A stretch of DNA of 64,000 bases from Streptococcus sp. zg-86. GTDB taxonomy: Bacteria; Bacillota; Bacilli; Lactobacillales; Streptococcaceae. The stretch is from positions 1,990,501 through 2,054,500 of the forward strand of contig NZ_CP072115.1 in NCBI RefSeq assembly GCF_017639855.1, in the 5' to 3' direction. Below are positions 51,252 to 59,422 of this stretch, one piece after another (position 1 is the first letter of the stretch; each line of letters begins with the position of its first letter). The translations under genes were made by a program, and so were the position numbers. The notes beneath the pieces are model-generated. The model saw nothing but the letters and a program-made list of their open reading frames with translations, was not told where the DNA came from and made no database searches.

Positions 51252-52187
51252 TTATTCCTCAGCCTCGACAAAGCGTCCGATAATATTGACATTATCGGCC
51301 ACCGATACGAAGGCTGCCTTATCGGTCTTCTTCATAATAGCCTTGAAGTCATTAAATTCTGCTCGGGTAATAATGGTAATCAGAACGGTCTTTTCTTCAT
51401 GATTGTAGGCACCTTCTGCACCATTGATAATGGTCACTCCACGATGCAATTTCTTTTGAATCATCTTGATAACACGATTCGGATGACTGGTGATAATCAT
51501 GGCCTGCATGCGCTTTTGCTTGACATAAATCACATCCGTCATCTGACTACAAACAAAGAGGGCAATCATCGAATACAAGGCGTATTTCCAACCAAAGGTC
51601 ACTCCAGCTGCTAGCATAATCAAGATGTTGACAATCAGAGAAATACTCCCAACTTGCTTTCCTGTCTTTTGCCGAATCAAGATACTAACAATATCTGTTC
51701 CGCCACTGGACACATTATTCCGAAGGGCAAAACCAATTCCTGTCCCCAGCATAAGCCCACCAAAAATAGCATTGACCAGGGGATCTGTCGTCAAGGTAAT
51801 ATGGGGCATAAACTGGATAAAGAAAGAGCTAAAACTAACGGTGATAAAAGTGAAGATAGTAAATTTGTTCCCAATCTTATACCAAGCAAGGAGGAGCAAG
51901 GGAATATTTAGACCATAGTAGACTAGAGCCAGCGGAATTTCAAAGCCCCAGTAGGTAATAGAGATTGCAGACACGATTTGTGCAATTCCTGTTACTCCAG
52001 AAGAATAGACATTTCCTGGTCGGAAAAAGAAATTGACAGCTATACTGGATAAAATTCCATAAATGATTGATCCGGATATACGCTCTGCATAGCGTTCTTT
52101 TGAGACACTCGAGATGACAGACCAAAAACGATTGCGCCTTGCCTTTCTCAAGAATTGAATACGAAGTTTTCTAAAATATCTATTCAT
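51252..52187 (-). CDS. YitT family membrane protein
   Basis: This 311-residue protein has five or six hydrophobic segments in the first 210 residues (YitT_membrane, including GTGIGFALRNNVSSGGTDIVSILI) and a C-terminal soluble DUF2179 domain (about 225-305). The function of the family is unknown. The start overlaps the aspS stop by 8 nt, so it is translated with aspS. Confidence 0.9.
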   Translation of the reverse strand: MNRYFRKLRIQFLRKARRNRFWSVISSVSKERYAERISGSIIYGILSSIAVNFFFRPGNVYSSGVTGIAQIVSAISITYWGFEIPLALVYYGLNIPLLLLAWYKIGNKFTIFTFITVSFSSFFIQFMPHITLTTDPLVNAIFGGLMLGTGIGFALRNNVSSGGTDIVSILIRQKTGKQVGSISLIVNILIMLAAGVTFGWKYALYSMIALFVCSQMTDVIYVKQKRMQAMIITSHPNRVIKMIQKKLHRGVTIINGAEGAYNHEEKTVLITIITRAEFNDFKAIMKKTDKAAFVSVADNVNIIGRFVEAEE

Positions 52188-53931
52188 TAGTTGTTTGAAT
52201 CTGAAGTGCTAATTCTTCTAATTGACTGTTGGCTACCGTACTTGGAGCTTGGGTCATTGGATCACTGGCCTTATTGTTCTTAGGAAAGGCGATTACCTCA
52301 CGAATATTGTCCTTACCTGCTAGGAGCATGACCAAACGGTCCAATCCGATTGCAAGTCCACCATGTGGTGGGAAACCGTAGTCCATCGCTTCCAAAAGGA
52401 AACCAAATTGGTCATGAGCCTGTTCAGCACTAAAACCAAGCGCTTTGAACATCTTCTCTTGCATCTCTTTTTGGTTAATACGTAGGCTTCCACCTCCTAA
52501 TTCATAACCATTTAATACGATGTCATAGGCAACCGCACGAACACTTGCCAAATCGCCTTCCAAATGATGTGCTGTTTCTTCTGTCGGAAGTGTAAATGGA
52601 TGATGAGCGCTCATGAAACGACCTTCTTCTTCTGACCATTCAAACATTGGCCAATCCACAATCCACAAGAAGTTAAACTTGCTTTCATCAATCAAGCCTT
52701 GTTCCTTAGCAAGACGAGTACGAAGCGCTCCTAATGTATTATTCGCAATTTCTAATTCGTCTGCGACAAATAGAACCAAATCCTTGTCTACTAATTGTAA
52801 ACCTTCTGTCAACTTTTCTGTAATAGCTGTCAAGAACTTGGCAATTGGACCTGTCAATTCACCATTTGTAACCTTTATCCAAGCTAGGCCTTTTGCCCCA
52901 AATTGCTTAGCGTAATCGGTTAATGTATCAATGTCTTTACGCGAGTAATTGTCTGCTGCACCTTTGACTACAATCGCTTTAACAGCAGGAGCTTGGGAAA
53001 AGACTTTAAAGTCAACTTCCTTTACAAGATCTGTCAAGTCTTGCAAGAGCATCTCAAATCGAGTATCCGGTTTATCGCTACCATAAGCATTCATGGCATG
53101 GTCATAGCTCATACGAGGAAATGGTAGAGCAACATCGATTCCTTTGGTCTCTTTCATGACACGCGCCAGTAAGCCCTCTACTATATCTTGAATTTCTAGC
53201 TCAGATAAGAAGGAGGTTTCTAAGTCAACTTGTGTAAACTCTGGCTGGCGATCTCCACGCAGATCCTCATCACGGAAGCATTTCACAATTTGATAGTAGC
53301 GGTCAAAACCAGCATTCATAAGCAATTGCTTGGTAATCTGTGGACTTTGTGGCAAAGCATAAAAATGCCCCTTACTCACACGACTTGGCACCAAGTAATC
53401 ACGCGCACCTTCTGGCGTTGACTTGGTCAACATCGGTGTTTCAACGTCGATAAACTCCAGTTCGTCCAAATAATTGCGGATACTATGTGTTGCTGCAGCT
53501 CGCAATTTAAAGTTTGCAAGCATTTCAGGACGGCGTAAGTCCAAATAGCGGTAGCGAAGACGAGTATCATCGCTTGCTTCAATACCATCCTTAATTTCAA
53601 ACGGAGTTGTTTTGGCTACGTTTAAAATCGTCAGGCTAGACACTTGTAGCTCGACTTCACCTGTCGGTAGAGTAGCGTTGACCTGTTCACGTGCAACAAC
53701 TTGTCCTGTTACTTCAAGAACAAACTCGCTCCGCACTTTCTCAGCCTGTTCCATCACATCACTAGATACCATCTCAGGATTAATAACTAACTGCATGATT
53801 CCTTCACGGTCCCGCAAGTCAATAAAAATCAAGCCACCCAAGTCACGACGGCGACCAACCCAACCTTTCAAAGTAATTTCTTGACCGATGTGTTCTTTCC
53901 GAACACGTCCCGCATACATCGAACGTTTCAT
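52180..53931 (-). CDS. aspS: Aspartyl-tRNA synthetase
   Basis: This class II synthetase charges tRNA-Asp. From the ATG at 53931 (GAGAGG upstream) it has 583 residues. It comprises an N-terminal OB-fold anticodon-binding domain (about 1-110; GWVGRRRDLGGLIFIDLRDREG), motif 2 FRDEDLRGDRQPEFTQ (about 218-233), a GAD insertion (about 300-400) and motif 3 GLAIGLDRLVMLL near the C terminus. The frame extending to 53982 is not supported by a ribosome binding site. Confidence 0.97.
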   Translation of the reverse strand: MKRSMYAGRVRKEHIGQEITLKGWVGRRRDLGGLIFIDLRDREGIMQLVINPEMVSSDVMEQAEKVRSEFVLEVTGQVVAREQVNATLPTGEVELQVSSLTILNVAKTTPFEIKDGIEASDDTRLRYRYLDLRRPEMLANFKLRAAATHSIRNYLDELEFIDVETPMLTKSTPEGARDYLVPSRVSKGHFYALPQSPQITKQLLMNAGFDRYYQIVKCFRDEDLRGDRQPEFTQVDLETSFLSELEIQDIVEGLLARVMKETKGIDVALPFPRMSYDHAMNAYGSDKPDTRFEMLLQDLTDLVKEVDFKVFSQAPAVKAIVVKGAADNYSRKDIDTLTDYAKQFGAKGLAWIKVTNGELTGPIAKFLTAITEKLTEGLQLVDKDLVLFVADELEIANNTLGALRTRLAKEQGLIDESKFNFLWIVDWPMFEWSEEEGRFMSAHHPFTLPTEETAHHLEGDLASVRAVAYDIVLNGYELGGGSLRINQKEMQEKMFKALGFSAEQAHDQFGFLLEAMDYGFPPHGGLAIGLDRLVMLLAGKDNIREVIAFPKNNKASDPMTQAPSTVANSQLEELALQIQTTNE

Positions 53932-54197
53932 ATTTTCCTCTCTCCGATTATGGAATCCAGTAGCACAAACCTGCATGCCCATCTTCCATCTATTCTTGGT
54001 TTTATACCTAACTATTCTATCATAAAAGCAGGCAAATCGGGAACAATTCGAGTGAATTTTCTCGAAAATCCTTGCTTGATAGAAAAAGGCTAGGTAAAAG
54101 TACCCGACCTTGTTTCTATTTACTATTCAGACTGTTTAAGGACACATCACACTAATCAAGCGGACAGCCAACATAGCTACTAACCAATCTCCTTCTG

Positions 54198-55109
54198 TTA
54201 CGGTAGACTGTTTCCTGCGCTCGTGTAGATGTCATACCACTCAGGCCGTGTCAAGGTCACCTGTTCTGCTGCGGCAATGTTAGCCAACCGATCAGGATTC
54301 ATAGAACCTACAATAGTCTGAATCTTAGCAGGATGGCGCAAAATCCAGGCTACGACAATTGCTTCACGTGAAACATGGTATTGCGCAGCTAAGCGCTCAA
54401 TCGTCTGATTTAAGTTGGCATAATCTGGATGATCAACGAAAATTCCTCTTTGTAAATCAATCAGAAATGGCGACCAGGCCTGAACGGTTACTCCTTTCAA
54501 GCGGCAATAGTCTAAGACACCGCCATCTCGGACAGTTGCTCCATCTTCTTTCATATTGACATGTAAGCCCATATCAATAAGGGGAGTATGGGCAGGTGAA
54601 AATTGCAACTGATTGACCACCAAAGGCTCATCCAAATAAGACTGGAGTAATTCCATTTGATAGGAATTTTGATTGCTGACACCGAAGTGGCGGACTTTCC
54701 CAGCTTGTTTCAACTGACTAAAGGCTTCTGCAACCTCTTCTGGCTCCATTAAGGCATCTGGACGATGAAGGGCTAGGACATCGAGATAATCAGTTCCCAA
54801 TCGTTTTAATATCTCATCGACAGAAGTTAGGATATGCTCTTTTGAAAAATCAAAATATCCCTTGCGAATACCGCATTTAGATTGCAGAATGTACTCCTCA
54901 CGACGGATGCCCAATTCGTTCACAGCTGCTGCAAACCGAAGCTCTGATTCCCCACCACCATAAATGTCTGCATGGTCAAAAAACGTAATGCCATTTTCTA
55001 AAGCCGTTTTAACAACTACTTGAGCTGCTGATGCCTCCAAACTGGCCATGCGCATACAGCCTAGTGCGATTCGAGAGACTTCTAGTCCTGTTTTCCCCAA
55101 TTTTTGCAT
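54198..55109 (-). CDS. Aldo/keto reductase (YdhF-like)
   Basis: This 303-residue NADPH-dependent oxidoreductase of the AKR superfamily has an intact catalytic tetrad: Asp and Tyr in FFDHADIYGGGESE (about 43-56), Lys in LQSKCG (about 76) and His in LALHRPDAL (about 113). VGSMNPDRLANIAAAEQ near the end is the cofactor-binding stretch. AGGAG precedes the start. It lies 12 nt after the glycosyltransferase gene, as the last gene of the GH3-GT2-AKR unit. The substrate is unknown. The roughly 265 bp between this gene and aspS contain no gene I can support. Confidence 0.9.
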   Translation of the reverse strand: MQKLGKTGLEVSRIALGCMRMASLEASAAQVVVKTALENGITFFDHADIYGGGESELRFAAAVNELGIRREEYILQSKCGIRKGYFDFSKEHILTSVDEILKRLGTDYLDVLALHRPDALMEPEEVAEAFSQLKQAGKVRHFGVSNQNSYQMELLQSYLDEPLVVNQLQFSPAHTPLIDMGLHVNMKEDGATVRDGGVLDYCRLKGVTVQAWSPFLIDLQRGIFVDHPDYANLNQTIERLAAQYHVSREAIVVAWILRHPAKIQTIVGSMNPDRLANIAAAEQVTLTRPEWYDIYTSAGNSLP

Positions 55110-55121
55110 TGATTTCTCCTA

Positions 55122-56135
55122 TCAATTAAATCCGTAAATGCTCTTTGCAATCTTGTAGACAGCGTTTGAAATCTTCCGTCCTGGGTAGCCATATAAGTTG
55201 GTCAATTGACCCAACAAGCCACTGCGAACGATTTTAAAGAGGGCTGGATTATTGTCTTGAATGTATTTCCACAATTCTTGCTTTTTCATCATATGCTCTG
55301 CTGTCCCACCTCGATTAAGAAGGGCACAAGAGATAATGGTCGTAATCTCCACATGATTGAGTAAATAGCTTCGCAAATCAGGTTGATCAATGGCATCCAA
55401 GTCCAAACTGTCCACCAAGATACGATTCACCTTCAGCTGCTGGTCAATCCGCTTAATCATTACCGATTCATTAACGGACTGGTCGTGACGCCCAATAAAA
55501 TAACGGTAGAAATCAACCGGCAGATAATACATGGTCTTGACAGCTTGTAGCGGTGTAAAGACGAAAATATTGTCTACATAAAAGGTATGCTCTGGTAACA
55601 CCAAACCTACTTCTCTTAGCAGGTCTGTCCGATAAATCAGCGAATGCATCATCATATATTGGCCCTTTGAAAAGGCTGCTACATCATCCCAAGTAAAAAT
55701 ACGCTCAGTCGGCAAGACATTCTGGTAATTCATGCTCTTCTTACGAGATTGTCCCTCTTTTTCATAGACAAAATTCGAGATAAAAGCATCTACGGACTGA
55801 CCCTTATTTTCGAGACTTGTCAAGGTTTCAAGGATTTTGAGGTAGGCTCTCGTATCGACCCAGTCATCGCTATCTACTACCTTAAAATAGCGACCTGTAG
55901 CCTCCCGCATACCAGTATTTACTGCTCCACCATGGCCCTTATTTTCTTGATAAATCGCTCGAACATTGGCATACTTGGCTGCTAGTTGTTCCGCAATTTC
56001 TTGTGTACGATCGCTTGAACCGTCATTGACAATTAAAATTTCGACTAAATCACCTCCAACAACGAGTGATTCAACACAGTAATGTAGATATTCTTGCGCA
56101 TTGTAACTCGGAATGGCAATACTTAATAAAGTCAT
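55122..56135 (-). CDS. Family 2 glycosyltransferase
   Basis: This 337-residue GT-A glycosyltransferase uses a nucleotide-sugar donor. The N-terminal catalytic domain has SIAIPSYNAQEYL (about 5-17), VNDGSSDRTQEI (about 36-47) and the metal-binding VDSDDW (about 92-97). No transmembrane pair is seen at the C terminus, so it is probably cytoplasmic or membrane-associated. It lies between a GH3 gene and an aldo/keto reductase and near a GtrA gene, which suggests work on a surface glycan; the acceptor cannot be read. Confidence 0.9.
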   Translation of the reverse strand: MTLLSIAIPSYNAQEYLHYCVESLVVGGDLVEILIVNDGSSDRTQEIAEQLAAKYANVRAIYQENKGHGGAVNTGMREATGRYFKVVDSDDWVDTRAYLKILETLTSLENKGQSVDAFISNFVYEKEGQSRKKSMNYQNVLPTERIFTWDDVAAFSKGQYMMMHSLIYRTDLLREVGLVLPEHTFYVDNIFVFTPLQAVKTMYYLPVDFYRYFIGRHDQSVNESVMIKRIDQQLKVNRILVDSLDLDAIDQPDLRSYLLNHVEITTIISCALLNRGGTAEHMMKKQELWKYIQDNNPALFKIVRSGLLGQLTNLYGYPGRKISNAVYKIAKSIYGFN

Positions 56136-56159
56136 CTCCTACTCCCTATCAATGAATTA

Positions 56160-56190
56160 TCTGCCAGCTCAAGCTGGCAGATTTTTTATT
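56160..56190 (+). terminator. Hairpin upstream of the glycosyltransferase gene
   Basis: TCTGCCAGCTCAAGCTGGCAGA is a near-perfect palindrome, followed by TTTTTTATTTATTTT only on the plus strand. No plus-strand gene ends here, so it may block antisense transcripts; on the minus strand it sits between the GH3 and GT2 genes without a T-run. Confidence 0.55.
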
Positions 56191-56205
56191 TATTTTACCA
56201 TAATT

Positions 56206-58605
56206 TTACGAAAGTTGCTTTTGGTAACTGTTCTTGGCACGAAAGGCTTTCCATAATTGGCTAACACCTTTTATAAAGTGACCATTCACGATGACTAAAA
56301 TAGCTGCAACCATTTGTTGATCCAACATGCCGCCTGTCATTTTAGCAAGCGCTCTAAATGGCATATTGTAAAGGAACAGTAAGTTCAGGTCTGGTTTTCC
56401 TTTCTTTTCAGCTTTTTTCAATAAATGATGTAGCAATTTATAAATCAAGCGAGCCAATCCACTCTTGGCATACTGCAACTTCAATAAGGGATCGTTGAGT
56501 CGCAATTCTTGACCAATTGTCCAAGATTCCACGGGTACTGGTCGGCCTAGCAAACGAGCAAACTCTTCATCTGTCACCTGATCAACCTGACCAGATTGAT
56601 AGCGTTCTAGTCCTGCCATATCAGGTAATTGATCAGTTGTAGCTGCTTGCGTTACTTCTGCCACCAAACGAATATCTGACACACTTGTACCGATGTAAAG
56701 CTGATAGACTCCTCCTTCAACTTCAAAGGAATTGGTCAAGGTATTGAAGTAACGGAAAGTCTTATCATCAAAGGAAATCGTTATTTCTTTTGATTGACCT
56801 GCTTCCAAATACACTTTTGCAAAACCTTTTAATTCTTTTTTGGGACGGAAAATAGCGCCGTCTTCTTTCCCCACATACAATTGCACGACTTCAGCACCAG
56901 CACAAGTACCCGTATTGGTCACGGTTACAGAAATTCCTGTTTCGTGAACAAGGAGATCGCTATAAGCAAAGGTTGTATAGGACAGTCCATACCCAAATGG
57001 ATAGTGAACAGCTTTCTTACTGGTATCGAAATACCGGTAGCCAACGTATAGACCCTCGCGATAGAGTGCATAATCACCCTCAGCAGGAAAATCTTTCGAA
57101 GAAGGGACGTCTGCCAGATTCACTGGATAGGTCTCACTTAATTTTCCGCTTGGGTTGACGATACCAGTCAGCGCATCCAGCATGGCTCTTGCCCCCGCTT
57201 CACCTGCCAAATAACCATGAATTACTGCTTTTACATGCTGAGTCCAACTCATATCAACGACAGAACCTGCTGATAGGACTACGACAATATTCTCATGAAC
57301 TGCTGCTAATTTCCCAAGTAAATAAAGCTGATTTTGCGGCAAATTCAAATGGCTACGATCTAGCCCCTCACTCTCACTAATTTCATCCAAGCCCATGTAA
57401 TATAAGACAGTATCCGCTTGCTTCGCCAAGGCAATCGCTTCTGTCACCAAGGTTTCATCTGGTTGGTCAATTCGCTGGTAACCCTGTGCATAGCCAACAA
57501 CTGTTAAGGAATAATCCACAATGCTATCCACCGTATTTTCTACCTGTCTAGCGTTAATAAGGGAAGAACCTGCTCCTTGATAACGTGGATTTTGAGCAAA
57601 TTCTCCAATTATAGCAACTGTTTTTTCTGCTTTAAGTGGGAGGATTTGTTCGTCATTTTTTAGTAAGACAATACTTTCTGCAGCTGCTCGTTGCGCTAGA
57701 CGGTGCTGTCCCTCAGGATGAATGCTACGCTTTTCTTGTGCTGCTAATTCTAAGACAACCTGCAACAGCTCATCCACGCGCTCATCGAGCACACGTTCAG
57801 ACAGACGCCCAGATTGGACTGCAACAATCAATTCCTTTTGACCAACCGTTGTCGTGCCTGGCATTTCCAGATGACTGCCATTTTCAACTCCAAGAACATG
57901 GTCATTTGAGCCACCCCAGTCTGAGACCACAAAGCCTGTAAAGCCCCATTCATCCCGTAAAATATCTCGTAACAATCGTTTATCTTCATTAGCATAAATC
58001 CCATTGATCTTATTATAAGCAGACATAATCGCCTTCGGATTTCCTTCACGAACAGCGATTTCAAATCCTGTCAGATAAATTTCACGCAGTGTGCGCTCAT
58101 CTACGACGGAATCAGAAGCCATACGACGAAGCTCTTGACTATTTACCGCAAAATGTTTTGGCGTAGCTGCTACACCTTGAGATTGCAGACCACGGATCAT
58201 AGCTGCTGCCATTTTTCCTGCCTGATATGGATCTTCTGAATAATATTCAAAATTACGTCCACACAAGGGATTCCGCTTGATATTGAGTCCAGGTCCCAAG
58301 ACCACATGAACACCCAAACTACTTGCTTCTGCCCCTAAGGCTACCCCAACTTCTTCCACCAAATTTGGATCCCAACTATTTGCAAGAGTCGCTGCTGTTG
58401 GGAAGCAAGTCGCTGGAACGGAAGCATTCAAGCCTAGGTGATCTCCACTTCCTTCTTGCTTACGAATACCGTGTGGCCCGTCTGATAGAAAAACGGACGG
58501 AATTCCTTTTTCTGGAAAATCCTTGGTTTCCCAAACAGACTTACCAGACATCAGAGCTGCTTTTTCTGCTAAGGTTAATTGCTCAATAATCTCACGATGT
58601 TTCAT
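56206..58605 (-). CDS. GH3 beta-glucosidase-like enzyme, canonical domain order
   Basis: This 799-residue glycoside hydrolase family 3 protein has an N-terminal barrel with SDGPHGIRK (about 41-49), GRNFEYYSEDP and the nucleophile in SDWGG (Asp229). The alpha/beta sandwich follows (about 335-560; VAIIGEFAQNPRYQGAGSS), then a fibronectin III-like domain (about 570-650) and a basic C-terminal extension of about 120 residues. No signal peptide is seen, so it acts on imported or intracellular glucosides. The ATG at 58605 has GTGGGGA upstream; a GTG at 58617 is less likely. Its promoter carries LytTR-type direct repeats, and a BOX-like element lies in its leader. Confidence 0.9.
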   Translation of the reverse strand: MKHREIIEQLTLAEKAALMSGKSVWETKDFPEKGIPSVFLSDGPHGIRKQEGSGDHLGLNASVPATCFPTAATLANSWDPNLVEEVGVALGAEASSLGVHVVLGPGLNIKRNPLCGRNFEYYSEDPYQAGKMAAAMIRGLQSQGVAATPKHFAVNSQELRRMASDSVVDERTLREIYLTGFEIAVREGNPKAIMSAYNKINGIYANEDKRLLRDILRDEWGFTGFVVSDWGGSNDHVLGVENGSHLEMPGTTTVGQKELIVAVQSGRLSERVLDERVDELLQVVLELAAQEKRSIHPEGQHRLAQRAAAESIVLLKNDEQILPLKAEKTVAIIGEFAQNPRYQGAGSSLINARQVENTVDSIVDYSLTVVGYAQGYQRIDQPDETLVTEAIALAKQADTVLYYMGLDEISESEGLDRSHLNLPQNQLYLLGKLAAVHENIVVVLSAGSVVDMSWTQHVKAVIHGYLAGEAGARAMLDALTGIVNPSGKLSETYPVNLADVPSSKDFPAEGDYALYREGLYVGYRYFDTSKKAVHYPFGYGLSYTTFAYSDLLVHETGISVTVTNTGTCAGAEVVQLYVGKEDGAIFRPKKELKGFAKVYLEAGQSKEITISFDDKTFRYFNTLTNSFEVEGGVYQLYIGTSVSDIRLVAEVTQAATTDQLPDMAGLERYQSGQVDQVTDEEFARLLGRPVPVESWTIGQELRLNDPLLKLQYAKSGLARLIYKLLHHLLKKAEKKGKPDLNLLFLYNMPFRALAKMTGGMLDQQMVAAILVIVNGHFIKGVSQLWKAFRAKNSYQKQLS

Positions 58606-58620
58606 ACTTTTCCCCACTTA

Positions 58621-58723
58621 TACTCTATAAAAAATCAAAATCTGACTAGGCAACGAAACTGTAGGTAGAACTAGAGTTCAGCAAGATGAATTAACGACGT
58701 CAGATATTGATGTTTGATGAGTA
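58621..58723. repeat. Short BOX-like repeat in the GH3 5' leader
   Basis: A 103-bp element runs from TACTCTATAAAAAATCAAAA to TGTTTGATGAGTA, flanked by TTA on the left and GTA on the right (imperfect target duplication). It lies between the -10 box at 58746-58751 and the GH3 start at 58605, so it would be transcribed in the leader. Confidence 0.75.
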
Positions 58724-58745
58724 GTATTTCTATTCTACTGAACCT

Positions 58746-58816
58746 ATCATAGCAAAGAAGAACAAGAATTAAAACGCTTTCTTCATAAATTGACAAGTTT
58801 CCGACATAATCTGTTT
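58746..58816 (-). promoter_or_regulatory. Promoter of the canonical GH3 gene with LytTR-type direct repeats
   Basis: The plus strand carries CATAAATTGACA (58784-58795) and CATAATCTGTTT (58805-58816), starting 21 bp apart. The minus-strand -10 TATGAT (58746-58751) lies 25 bp beyond ATGAAGAAAG (58777-58786). The same layout, to the base, occurs at 62368-62438 before the second GH3 gene. Confidence 0.65.
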
Positions 58817-58835
58817 TCAACAATTGAAGGGGATA

Positions 58836-58869
58836 CAAAATTCCCCCAACGGCTCAGCATTGGGGGAAT
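58836..58869 (-). terminator. Terminator of the GtrA gene
   Basis: On the minus strand ATTCCCCCAA and TTGGGGGAAT pair around a 10-nt loop, followed by TTTG. It is directly after the GtrA stop. Confidence 0.85.
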
Positions 58870-58880
58870 AGCATTTTCCA

Positions 58881-59363
58881 TTATTTCATAATGACAAATT
58901 TCATCATCGGATAGTTAACGGCAACTTGGACAAGGATATTAACCCAGTTGGCAGCCGTTTGAGCCCAGCCTAAGCTCAAGCCCCATGATGTGAATAACTG
59001 AGTGGAATAGGGTGGTAAGACAATGGATAAGATACCTGCCACAACCACCGTCAAGATATACCAATGGAGGGTTTTTGATATATCATTTTCCGCTCCAAAA
59101 ACCAATTTCCGCTGAACAATATAGTTCACAATCTGCGCAACAACATAAGCTAACAGGAAGGATAGAAATCCATTTAAACCACCATGATCTGCTGCTGTAT
59201 AATGGAAAATCAGCCAGTGAAAATCTTGCCCTGAAAAAGCGGTAAATAGAAAGTTTGTTGACAACCACAGAACTGCGAAATTCGTAATCGTTGCAATATT
59301 TGATAAAACATTAAACTTAATAAATTCCCACAAATCAGGATGTTTGGCAATCCACTCTTTCAT
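58881..59363 (-). CDS. GtrA family membrane protein
   Basis: This 160-residue protein has four hydrophobic segments (about 17-40, 62-84, 100-122 and 132-155) typical of GtrA/DPMS-like proteins, which are thought to help move undecaprenyl-linked sugars across the membrane for glycan decoration. NYIVQRKLVFG after the second helix is the family's conserved stretch. AGAAGGAG precedes the start. It lies 60 bp after the permuted GH3 gene; a hairpin (GAGGACG/CGTCCTC, 59385-59401) without a T-run is in the gap. Confidence 0.9.
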   Translation of the reverse strand: MKEWIAKHPDLWEFIKFNVLSNIATITNFAVLWLSTNFLFTAFSGQDFHWLIFHYTAADHGGLNGFLSFLLAYVVAQIVNYIVQRKLVFGAENDISKTLHWYILTVVVAGILSIVLPPYSTQLFTSWGLSLGWAQTAANWVNILVQVAVNYPMMKFVIMK

Positions 59364-59422
59364 ACTTCTCCTTCTAATAAGAGAGGAGGACGAATCGTCC
59401 TCACACCTCTTCGTTCATTATG

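Noticed and set aside
57636..57941. Plus-strand open frames of 60-100 codons opposite the GH3 genes
   Set aside because: They are antisense to well-supported coding sequence, with no ribosome binding sites; they are by-products of the codon usage of the real genes.
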